Assembly (NCBI GenBank): GCA_035079385.1 | Contig: JAVHKY010000023.1 | Location: 9,647,501 to 9,711,500, forward strand | Reading direction: 5' to 3' | DNA length: 64,000 bases | Source: Aspidiotus rigidus | Taxonomy: Eukaryota; Arthropoda; Insecta; Hemiptera; Diaspididae | The notes under the pieces: generated by a model | Database searches by the model: none | What the model saw: only the letters and a program-made list of their open reading frames with translations | Told to the model about the DNA's origin: nothing | Made by a program: the position numbers and the translations under genes | Shown: in pieces, positions 25,382 to 34,425 of the stretch | How positions within the stretch are numbered: position 1 is the stretch's first letter | Layout of the letters: each line of letters begins with the position of its first letter

Positions 25382-27002
25382 AAGGGAGACGGGTCTGGAT
25401 TGATGACTTTGTGGAAGTAAATTTATGAGGTCGATTGTGGTACAAAGATCTGTGGATGGAGACTGCAAAAAATGTTAGTTTTTGGTATACATACCTCCAA
25501 ATGGGAGATACCAATGGAGTCCATTTGCTGGAACCAGACCACCAAGTCCCCCCCATCGTTGAAGAGATCTTGGGGAGGTAGGCGTTGAGGTCACCGAGGA
25601 AAGAATGATTCCACATAGCGCCCCCATTAAATCGAGAATGAGGTTTCCATGAAGACTTCAGCCACAATGAGGGGAATAACCCACCCCCCCGATAAGTGTC
25701 CCCTCTTATCATATGCCGGGTGGACCAGAACGATGTTACCAGTTAAATGACCGCGAGTGCCAATGCGGTGCTACCAAGAAGAAAATTCGTGAGAACGGTA
25801 CACCGTTCTTACATCGGACCTGTAACGTCACAATTCGATGACGTCATAGGTCGGTATTGTGTTCTCACAATCTACATTTTTCAGATCCCACCCGCGCCAA
25901 AAACAGGTTCCCTACCACCCCCTCGTGTAACTGCGTTAAAGAATGCGTGAGTTTTTCCCTTGATGTTGCTTGCTTCTTTCTCTTGATGTCAAACTTTATC
26001 CCAATCTCACCAAAGCAGATACCTTCGACGAACTATTTACAACAGACCTTGCACACTCCACTCAATCCTCCCTCGTCCTTTTTCCAAGTCTCCCTTCTAT
26101 CTATATTATATATAGTTTGGTCAGATCCTACGTGCCCCATAAAACGGGTTCCCTACCAACCACCGTTTAACTCCGTTAAGGAATCCACAAGTTTTTTCTT
26201 TCTCCAAGGGATAGAGGGCTTTTGCAAAAATTTGGCCTCGCGCCCCACAAAAGGTAGATCCGACCCTGCCTCCGATCCCATAATTCCACAACACCATCCT
26301 TATTGTTCCCATCTGCCTCCGCTCCTAAACTCACGTATCCAGAATTATACGAGTATCAGAATGATTTGAATTTTACTGCGGAATCGGTCTCTAAGCTCAG
26401 TGGTACAGGAAGGCCTCATTTTACTACTGATTTCGATTCAACACAATAACGATAAATTATAATTGGTACAAATTGGACCAAAATTGAAATATGAATTACC
26501 CATCTGAATTCTATTTCGACTCCACGAGTACAACAGTTTTGAAAAATCTAAAAGTCACTCTAATTGGGACTCTATTTCCATCTAATTTCATCCAAGTTTG
26601 TAATTGTATGAATTTGGTTTAGTTGACTTTTATCTTGTCTGGAAGTGAACTGATGCACATGGATTTAGTTTTGCTTTTATTTCTTGAGCGCTTAATCGTA
26701 GGTAGATATGCTGATCATTTTTTTTTTCTTTACTGAATTTTTAAATTTTTAGAAACAATTTGTTGTAAAGAATGGAAGAGAGCCATAATGCTGTATGTGT
26801 TTGTGAAACACTCACAAAATGTGAGATAAAAAGTCTAAATTGTTGACTTTTTCTGGAAATGCAAAGACCTGGGCATTGTCTTCGTCTTATCTACCATAAC
26901 CTAAAATTAAAGTACAAATTAATGTAGTTCTAGTTTTTTTTTTTTTCAATTTTTCGCCTGTTTGGTTTCTTATTTTTATTAAATTTCTTCAAGAACATTA
27001 GG
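25382..27002. repeat. Repeat debris with family C ends and a CCGGGTGGACCA terminus
   Basis: CCGGGTGGACCAGAACGATG (about 25714) resembles the ends of the TIR element at 58348-59529. Family C right ends, AAACAGGTTCCCT or AAACGGGTTCCCT followed by a TTAAC...GTTAA-type hairpin, are at 25899-25945 and 26138-26195. A TGACGTCA octamer lies near 25838. Beyond about 26400 nothing is recognised. Frames such as 25857-26369 run through this repeat material and are not gene-like. Confidence 0.5.
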
Positions 27003-27106
27003 GAATAGAAAACATGAAAACAAATAGCCTTTTACATCCACTTTATTTTTCAATATAAATCACGTCTATCCTCTGGTGAACAGAATAGAAAAATGTAACT
27101 TTTGTA
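27003..27106 (-). repeat. Dispersed ~105-bp repeat
   Basis: The reverse complement (TTCTATTCTGTTCACC ... ATTGAAAAATAAAGTGGAT ... TTTTCATGTTTTCTATT) matches 34505-34615 with scattered differences. The identity of the element is not known. Confidence 0.55.
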
Positions 27107-27113
27107 GTATTAT

Positions 27114-28231
27114 TAAATTTTCTGGCATAGCCAAATAAATGAAAATCATGTTCCATGTCTTTTATATTTTATCAGTCATCATGAAATATTTCAGTCTAGG
27201 CTTCTACTAGGTCAAGTCTTCGTGAGATATTATTCGTTTACCCCTTTACCTATCTTGGCGTCGTATAAGTCTTCTATGAGAAATACGAGGTAGCGCGAAC
27301 TCGCTCCGCTCGTTCGCCCCCTGTCTCGCTGTTGTATTGGAATGGTATGTGACATTTCAAGTCTAGGGGACTTGGAAAAATTTCGACTATCCAGCCTTTA
27401 TTTATTTAATTATTTAATTATTCAATTATTTAATTATTTAATTATTGAATATTATTTATTTATTTATTTATTTATTTATTATTAATTCTTGCACTAGGTC
27501 AAGTGTTCATGAGATATTATTCGTTTACCCCTTTACCTATCTTGGCGTCGTATAAGTCTTGTATGAGAAATATTTTGAGGTAATTATGGGTGTTCTATAT
27601 TTTGAGGTATCAACTTTCGGTGGGGCGAACGAGCGATCTCGCTGTTGTATTGGAATGGTATGAGAAAATTCAAGTCCTTTTTGAGAAATATGGGGTAGCG
27701 CGAACTCGCTCCGCTCGTTCGCCCCCTGTCTCGCTGTTGTATTGGAATGGTATGAGACAATTCAAGTCTAGGGGACTTGGAAAAATTTCGACTATCCAGC
27801 CATATATGATAGGAAGAGGGACTTGGAAAACTTTACCTATCTTGGCGTCGTATAAGTCTTCTATGAGAAATACGAGGTAGCGCGAACTCGCTCCGCTCGT
27901 TCGCCCCCTGTCTCGCTATTGTATTGGAATGGTGTGAGACAATTCAAGTCTAAGGGACCCCTCTAATTATTAATTATATTAATTATTTATTTATTTAATT
28001 ATTTAATTATTTATTTATTTATTTAATTATTTAATTATATTAATTATTTTAATTATTTATTTATTTAATTATTAATTAATTAATTAATTATTTATTATTA
28101 TTACGCGGGGTGTACTCGCGAATTTCTGAATCACCCACGGGGTAGAGATTTCTCTTGACGGGGGGAGAGGGGGGGTGTACTCGCGAGTTTCAAAATCGGG
28201 GTCCGGCGAGAGAAAAGACATGGAACATGTC
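27114..28231 (-). mobile_element. Family B element, copy 3 (inverted)
   Basis: Read on the minus strand it begins GACATG-TTC-CATGTC (28231-28217), passes one CTACCCC...ATTCGCGAGTACACC unit and AT microsatellite, then the GACGCCAAGATAGG blocks, and ends GACATG-GAA-CATGAT (27159-27145) with the TGGC-TAT-GCCA hairpin. At 27775-27835 it contains a unit (CATATATGATAGGAAGAGGG and GGACTTGGAAAA) that is plainly the 45-bp minisatellite unit of family A. That links the families. Confidence 0.65.
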
Positions 28232-28519
28232 AAAAGTGACATGTAAAACTAAATAGTGTATTTTATCCCCTTTCTTATGTGGGGGAGACATGCCAAAAGT
28301 TTTTTTTTTCAAATTACGTATTAAGAAAAAAAAAACAAAAACAATACAAAGAATAAAAAGTACAAAAAAATTACATAATGTAAAATAAGACGAAAAAATA
28401 GCAATTTGTTATGAGGACTGGAGCCGAGTTTGAATTTTTGTGTTAAGGGAGTATGATTCAAACACTCTTTAAAGTTTATAAAAAGTAAATAATAAAATAT
28501 GAGAAAAAAAAAAAAAACA

Positions 28520-29527
28520 TTAGAAGCCATTGCAGACGTTGCAATGGCAGCGGGGAACCCGCAATTCCTTAACTCGACCTCTCAGGTGGTGTGGAACTGA
28601 GTTGATAATCTTGTCATATAATTCAAATCGAAATTATCATTCTACATTCCCTCCTATCATATGTAGCTCGAGAGTCGAAATTCTTCCAAGTCCCCCTCCT
28701 ATCATATATAGCTCGAGTCTCAAAATTTTAACAGGGAACCTGTTTTATGGGGGGCTATTTGAGAAATCTGGCGTCCGCCGTGCGCCGTCCAGCGAAAAAC
28801 TTAGAAAAATTTCGACCCTCGAGCCATATATGATAGGAGAGGGACTTAGAAAAATTTCGACTCTCAAGCTATATATGATAGGAGGGGGACTTAGAAAAAA
28901 TTTCGACTCTCGAGCTATAGATGATAGGAGGGGAACTTAGAAAAATTTCGACTCTCGAGCCATATATGATAGGAGAGGGACTTGGAAAAATTTCGACTCT
29001 CGAGCTATATATGATAGGAGGGGGACTTGGAAAAAATTTCGACTCTCGAGCTATAGATGATAGGAGGGGGACTTGGAAAAATTTCGACTCTCGAGCCATA
29101 TATGATAGGAGAGGGACTTAAAAAAATTTCGACTCTCGAGCTATATATGATAGAAGGGGGACTTGGAAAAATTTCGACTGTCGAGCTATATATGATCTAG
29201 GCTTCCTTGAATTTTCAATACCAAATCTCATTCGAATCATAAAACAGGTTCCCTGCGTTCCTCGTTTAACTTCGTTAAGGAAGCCGTAATTTTTCTAAGT
29301 TTTTGGTTGGACGGCGGACGGTAGCTCGAAAGTCAAAATTCTTCCAAGTCTCCCCTTCCCCTATTATATATAGCTCGAGACTTGAAATTCTTCTAAGTCC
29401 CCCTCCTATCATAATATAGCTCGAGACTCGAAATTTTTTCCAAGTCCCGTAACCTAACCTAATCTGCGGACGCGGACGTTTTCTGAGGATGTAATCTCCT
29501 AACAAAATGGATAGCGGGTTCCCCGCT
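28520..29527 (+). mobile_element. Family A element, copy A (Helentron-like)
   Basis: The left end, after a poly-A run, is TTAGAAGCC and a 9-bp hairpin GCCATTGCA/TGCAATGGC, immediately followed by AGCGGG-GAA-CCCGC (28549). The right end is the perfect palindrome AGCGGG-TTC-CCCGCT (29513-29527) followed by an A run. Read from the minus strand the left end is hairpin then TTCTAA|T, which resembles a rolling-circle 3' terminus. Just inside the right end lie CCTAACCTAA and GGACGCGGACG. It encodes nothing and is interrupted by a family C copy at 28730-29289. Confidence 0.65.
28730..29289 (+). mobile_element. Family C element nested in family A
   Basis: It begins AACAGG-GAA-CCTGTT (28730-28744) and ends with ATAAAACAGGTTCCCTG and the hairpin GTTTAAC-TTC-GTTAAGG (about 29240-29289). 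The interrupted host sequence is known from other copies of the same unit (for example 44988-45012): CTCAAAATTTT on the left rejoins TTTTTCTAAG on the right, so insertion was within a T tract, with no duplication beyond T residues. The interior holds nine or so minisatellite units in the opposite orientation to the host's. Confidence 0.7.
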
Positions 29528-29551
29528 AAAAAAAGGTTGGAAAGACGATGG

Positions 29552-29990
29552 CTACTGGGTCTTACCTCGACAGAAAAATGGAAACATTGATTTGAATTTA
29601 AATGTTGATGGAAGGAAATAGGTGAGAAATAAATTTGAAAAAATGTGTGAGAAAATCGAAGGGTTTTCGGATGATAGGAGCTCGGCGGCTCTGCGAGGGG
29701 TAGAGAATTGTAAATTGATGGCTTCTGAGTATAATATTTGTCTAATGTTGGATATTTCTGAATATTCGAAAAGATAATGACTGATGTCGCCTTTAGAACG
29801 ATTGTCTGGATGAAGGGGACATAGATCAGATTCAGAAAGATTTAAACGTTTTAGGTGAGCGGGGAGTCTATTGTGTCCGAAACGAAGACGGCTGAGTTTG
29901 AATATAAGGGAGTGGGGAATATCGTTAAAAAGTTTAAACCAAGGGAATGCCGGAAGTAGAGGTTGAACAACGAGGAAATAATAGAAACAC
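29552..29990 (-). pseudogene. C-terminal tail of a second type of non-LTR retrotransposon
   Basis: The minus strand is open for about 140 codons from 29990 to a TAG at 29552, with no ATG start. It includes PHSLIFKLSRLRFGHNRLP and later DISHYLFEYSEIS. The (S)RLRxGHxRLP pattern followed by an H-rich C-terminal stretch is the segment found after RNase H in I/Jockey-type non-LTR ORF2 proteins. The CPHC zinc-knuckle cysteines are partly lost (LCPLHPDN). It is clearly a different family from L1-L3. Confidence 0.55.
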
Positions 29991-30015
29991 GTCTCTCAGC
30001 ATAAGAAGGATGTTA

Positions 30016-30172
30016 TAAACCGAACCAATCACACTTGCTTTGGCCAATCATACCCTCGATATGGGCCATGTATTTAATTTCGATGCAACCAAGATTGTAG
30101 GAAGAGAGGATGGAATGAAAAAGAGGAAGATTTTGGAAGCTTTAAATATTATTAAGGACCGTCATAGCATAA
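30016..30172 (+). pseudogene. C-terminal fragment of a GIY-YIG-type retroelement protein
   Basis: The frame reads TLALANHTLDMGHVFNFD and then ATKIVGREDGMKKRKILEAL, ending in family A sequence. Alanine-His, Gly-His, basic RK and Glu-Ala-Leu at this spacing match the end of PLE GIY-YIG domains (HxxxxGHxFxF...KRxxLExxxI). It differs strongly from PLE-1 to PLE-5, so it would be another PLE lineage. No GIY or YIG motif survives. Confidence 0.5.
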
Positions 30173-30175
30173 ACT

Positions 30176-30215
30176 TTTTTTTAGCGGGGAACCTGCTATC
30201 CCTTCTGTTGGGGGT
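30176..30215 (-). repeat. Family A right end, inverted
   Basis: TTTTTTTT then AGCGGG-GAA-CCTGCT (30183-30197) then ATCCCTTCTGTTGGG is the reverse complement of a family A right terminus, with one mismatch in the palindrome. Confidence 0.55.
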
Positions 30216-30255
30216 ACTTCCAGGAAATTTTCGTCCGCAAGCGCGAGCACAGCGA

Positions 30256-30303
30256 TGTTGATGACGTCACGAAGTTGATGACGTCACGAAGTTGATGACG
30301 TCT
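30256..30303. repeat. 22-bp tandem repeat carrying TGACGTCA
   Basis: Two and a half copies of GTTGATGACGTCACGAA-type units. The first two contain a perfect TGACGTCA octamer, the third TGACGTCT. Confidence 0.7.
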
Positions 30304-30424
30304 CGGAGAGGGGAGGGGGACTTGGAAAAATTTCGGCTCTCGAGCTATGTATGATAGGAGTGGAACTTAGAAAAATTTCGACTTTAGAGCTATATATGAT
30401 AGGACGGGGCTTGAAAAAACAACG

Positions 30425-31495
30425 GCTTCCTTAACGAAGTTAAACGAGGAACGCCGGGAACCTGTTTCTAGGCCTAGATAAAGCTAATATAAAGAAGGTC
30501 TAGACCTACCATAAGCCTAGCATAATATAGCTCGAGAGTTGACATTTTTCTAAGTCCTTCTCCTATCATATATAGCTTGAGAGTCAAAATTATTTCAAGT
30601 CTCTGTTCTATCATTCTAATTCCTTTTAACAGGGAACCTGTTTTATCGGGGGGTAAACTGAAGGAAAATGACGGGCGCCGGGCGCCGTCCGGCAAGAAAA
30701 AGGGACTTAGAAAAATTTTGATGAAGCGATAGGAAGGGGACTTATCCTCTCTGCTTCATGCAGTATATTATACTAGGTTTATACTAAGTATTATACTAGG
30801 CGTATACTAGGTCCAAGCCTCCTTTATACTAGGTCTAGGCATCCTTCATACCATAAGCTTACAAGATCTTTATCAATAGCTTATACTAGCAGTTTGTCCT
30901 AGCTCTGTACTAGGTCTTAGGCTTCCTTTATACTATAGGTCTAGGAGGTCTGTATTAGTTGTTTTACTAGCTCTGTGACGTCATCAGATTATGACGTCAT
31001 CAAATCGTGACGTCATCAGATCTCCGAACTGATACCAGGATAGGCCTACCGGGGGTACCACACAGGCTGTAAAAATAAATAGCAGGAAACCTGTTTCATG
31101 AGGGCAAGCTGTAACATTTAGTAAATTATAATTGGAGAATTTTAAGCTATAAAAGGGGGAATTTTAACAATTTTGTATATCAAGCTACAATATTATGATG
31201 GAAAAGCATCTCAAGGTGGTGAGGAACAAAGTTCACTCTACTTGAGACGACAAAAAGCAAAAAATGACACTTACATGATTACTCCCATAAAACAGGTTCC
31301 CTGTTTGCCTCAATTAACAGAGTTAATGAAGGCAATTCCGAGCAGCTAACTGTGTGGGCTGCGAGTTTTTTCCTATCATAATTATATGGCTCGAGAGTCG
31401 AAATTTTTTTGTTTTTTGCTGGACGACGCACGGCGGACGGCAGACAGCGCACGACGAATTTCTCAAGAAGCCCCCCATAAAACAGGTTCCCTGTT
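30425..31495 (-). mobile_element. Family C element (inverted) with a second family C copy nested inside
   Basis: On the minus strand it starts AACAGG-GAA-CCTGTT (31495-31481) followed by TTATGGGGGGC, as in the copy at 28730, and ends with GGGAACC and the CTTAAC-GAA-GTTAA hairpin at 30425-30465. Inside it, a plus-strand copy runs from AACAGG-GAA-CCTGTT at 30628 to AACAGG-TTC-CCTGTT at 31291 and an ATTAAC-AGA-GTTAAT hairpin to about 31335. The interior has TATACTAGG-type tandem repeats (30770-30960) and three TGACGTCA sites (30975-31015). Confidence 0.5.
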
Positions 31496-31847
31496 GAAAT
31501 TTCGACTCTCGAGCTATAATATATGATAGGAGGGGGACTTGGAAAAATTTCGGCCCTCTAGCCATACTTATATGAAAGGAGGGGGACTTGAAAAAATTTC
31601 GACTTTAGAGCTATACATGACGGAATGATGATTTGGAAAAATTTCACACGGGGGACTTGAAGAAATTTCGACTCTCAAATCATATATGATAGGAGGGGGA
31701 CTTGGAAAAATTCCGACCTCTGAGCTATATGATAAGAAGGGGACTTGGAAAGACGACGGCTTCCTTGAAATTGCAGCGCGTTCAAGTTGTCACGTCATGA
31801 TTTTCAGGACTTGGAAAAACTTCAGGCTCTAGGGGACTCGGGACAGC
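31496..31847. repeat. Dispersed minisatellite-type units
   Basis: Degenerate copies of the 45-bp unit (GATAGGAGGGGGACTTGGAA, AATTTCGACTCTCGAGC) fill this stretch. No gene. Confidence 0.6.
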
Positions 31848-31848
31848 G

Positions 31849-33151
31849 GTTTTTTTTTTTTTAATTTACGAGCTACTAGCAGCTTGCCTTCAAGGCTATG
31901 AGCTCGGCGAGATTGCGTGATTATATGCGTGAGAGGAAGTTGGCTTGTTGTAAGAAGTTGAATATGTTGGGGATGGAGGGAAGTCATCTGAAAGTGCCTC
32001 TGCATGGTTGTGAGGGAGGGATAAGGAATTACGGAGTTGGGTCAAGTTGGGGCAGCAGAAGATGTGTTGAACGATTAGGGGGTGTTCAGATTTGCAATGA
32101 GGGCATGAGAGATGCATAAGATGAGGGGTGAGTCTGGTGTGGCCGATTCTGAGACGGGTGATGACTATTTCTTCTCTGCGTGTTGACAGATTTTAAGAGT
32201 CCTATGGGTTGGGGATATTTTTAATTTGGGCTAGTTTGTTTGTGTGTGATTTGAGATCAGACCAATGAGTGAACCATGCTTCAGTGATGAATTTGTTGAT
32301 GTGTTTGGAGAGATCTGAGCGTGAGGGGACGAAAGAGCGGTTGACTGATGGGTTATGGGTTGCTAGTTTGGCTGCTTTGTCGACATTTTCGTTTCCTGGG
32401 ATACCCTTAATTGTGACCAGGTACCCACATGAAGAATAATCGGATGGTGTGAAAGGTGGCAATGAGAGTGTGTATACGACTTATGAGTGGGTGGAAGGCA
32501 GTGTGGTTGGATATGGCGTCAAGTGATGATAGGGAGTCGGAAATGACCAAAACTGGGTTGAGGGGAAGAGGGGAAGATAGGTTAGTGACGATGTGTTCTA
32601 AACAGCTAAAGATTGCTTGTAGTTCAGTGGTGAAGACGGATGAGGTGTTGTGGTGTCGGTGAGAGACTGTGATGTGACCTATTGAGTACATGCAAAGCCG
32701 GTTTTGTTTTGATCTTTCGATCCATCGGTGAAACATAGTGTAGGGTTGTGAAAGTTGTCAAGAATTTTGTTAAACTGTGCCTGGTATTCTTCGGAAGAAG
32801 TTGAAAGACGAGGGAGGCGTTTTAGGTCGCGAATGATTTTGGGTAGAATAGAGAGCCAAGGAAGGGTTGAGGGAACGATGTGGTTAAGACAATGAAACTT
32901 GAAGGGGTGTGCTAATTGGAGTTCTAGGTTGGAACGTAGATTGGTCATGGAATTTTGGTTGGGGTGAGGGGGGAATATGCGATGGTGGACGGGGATTTGC
33001 GGATATTGTAGGACAGTTGTGAGGAAGTTGGTTGTCAGTTTGAGGCGTCGATAATGAAGTGGGGGAAGCCAGTGTCTGCACAGAGGCTTTCAGCGGGACT
33101 GGTTCGGAATGCTCCAGTAGCTATTCTAAGTGAAGAATTTTGAATGGTGTC
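31849..33151 (-). pseudogene. Non-LTR element L1, 3' portion with RNase H
   Basis: The minus strand carries the back end of an ORF2 of the I/Jockey type: LRIATGAFRTSP (RT C-terminus), RNase H with CFTDGSK, TTELQA, SDSLSSLD and MWVPGHN/NVDKAAK, then RLRIGHTRL and a CCHC-like LSCPHCKSEHPLIVQH. Several frame changes separate the pieces. A T run at 31849 is the poly-A tail read in reverse, and the 3' end (CGAGCTCATAGCC, then GCTCGTAAATT) matches the L3 3' end before its poly-A. A dead copy, interrupted at 33157. Confidence 0.85.
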
Positions 33152-33156
33152 GACTA

Positions 33157-34133
33157 CAGGGTGTCTATCGGTCAAGTGAGTCAAGTAAATCAAGTAAAAG
33201 TCAAGTATCTGATAATAGGTCAAGTAAACAAGTAAAAGTCAAGTATCTTCATTAACGGTCAAGTAAAAATGGGAAAAATAACAAAAACTTCTGAAAGAAG
33301 CAAAAAAAAACTCATAGGTTCTCTAACGGAGTTAAGCGAGGGGAGGAAGGGAACTCGTTCTTTAAGGCACGCGGGATCTGAAAAATGTATATTGTGACGT
33401 CACAGGCCCCGCCCCCAAGCTATATATGATAGGAAGGGACTTGGAGAAGGACTTGGGAAATTTCCGAGCTTTGCCGGATGGCGGAACTTTTTTGTGGCTC
33501 TCGATGAAACAAGTTGCCTGTTGAAACAGTATTTTTAGCCAATTTGACTTTTTTTTTAGCGAGGAACCTGTTTTATCGGGATTTTTTCGGAAAAAACGTC
33601 CGCTTTCCGGTCGGCCGGCAAAGCTTGGAGCTCGAAAATGTTCTAAGCGCACCTCTAAGTCCTTCTCCTATCATATATAGCTTGTAGGCGGGGATAACGT
33701 CAAAGGTCAGCCTTGTGACGTCACAATTTGATGACGTCATGGATCCATTTTTTCAAGTTCCTCCCCTATTATTATGAATAGCTACAAAGTCTGGGACTGT
33801 GACGTCACGATTTGATGACTTTATACGTCAACCTTGTGATGTCACAATCTGATGACGTCCTAGATCAATTTTTTTCAAGTTTCCTTCCTATTGTATACAG
33901 TTTTAAAGTCCGGGACTATGACGTCACAATTTGATGACTTCACAGGTCAGCCTTGTGACGTCACAATTTTTCAGATCCCACGTGCGCCATAAAACAGGTT
34001 CCCTTCCATCCCTCGTTCAACTTTGTTAAAGAACTCGTGAGTTTTTTTTTTCTTGCTCGGTAACTCGCTTACTTTAAAAAAAGGTCAAGTAAATGTCAAG
34101 TATTTTCAGAATTTCCTTTCAGTAGACACACTG
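33157..34133. mobile_element. 977-bp TIR element inserted in L1, 5-bp duplication GACTA
   Basis: The left end is CAGGGTGTCTA (33157-33167) and the right end TAGACACACTG (34123-34133), reverse complements except for one base. GACTA flanks both sides (33152-33156, 34134-34138). Removing the insert plus one GACTA joins two parts of the L1 ORF in frame (..ELV-DTIQ..), matching L3. GTCAAGTAAA-type subterminal repeats lie at both ends in the same orientation. The interior holds family C pieces and TGACGTCA sites. No transposase. Superfamily unassigned. Confidence 0.85.
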
Positions 34134-34138
34134 GACTA

Positions 34139-34425
34139 GTTCTTAATGAAAGGGAGGAGTGAAACCGTAAATGGGTGATCCGTAATCGAAGATGGATCGG
34201 ATTAAGCTCTGGTAGACGTGGAGAAGAATTTTTCGGTTACTAGGGTGGGAAAGGAATTTCAGGATATTGAAAGCTCGAGTGCATTTTGATTTAGTTCGTT
34301 TGACATGGGGGATCCAAGAGTGACGGTTGTGGAAATTGAGGCCAAGAACTTGACTTGTGGGATGGGGTAGTTCGGTAATTTAATGGTTTACTTTAAGACC
34401 GATATTGACAGTGTATAAAAGTTTC
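34139..34425 (-). pseudogene. Non-LTR element L1, RT thumb portion
   Basis: Minus strand: VNIGLKVNH-stop-ITELPHP, VLGLNFHNRHSW, then RAFNILKFLSHPSNRKILLH and SIFDYGSPIYG. This aligns with L3 (LLGLHFDYKLNWSSH ... LIRPHLDYGAPVYN), the segment after the RT catalytic motifs. It continues into 33151 once the TIR element is removed. The upstream RT palm and endonuclease are missing, so L1 is 5'-truncated. Confidence 0.8.

Noticed and set aside
25857..26369. 170-codon plus-strand frame
   Set aside because: Runs through family C ends and other repeat debris; composition is biased and no domain is visible.
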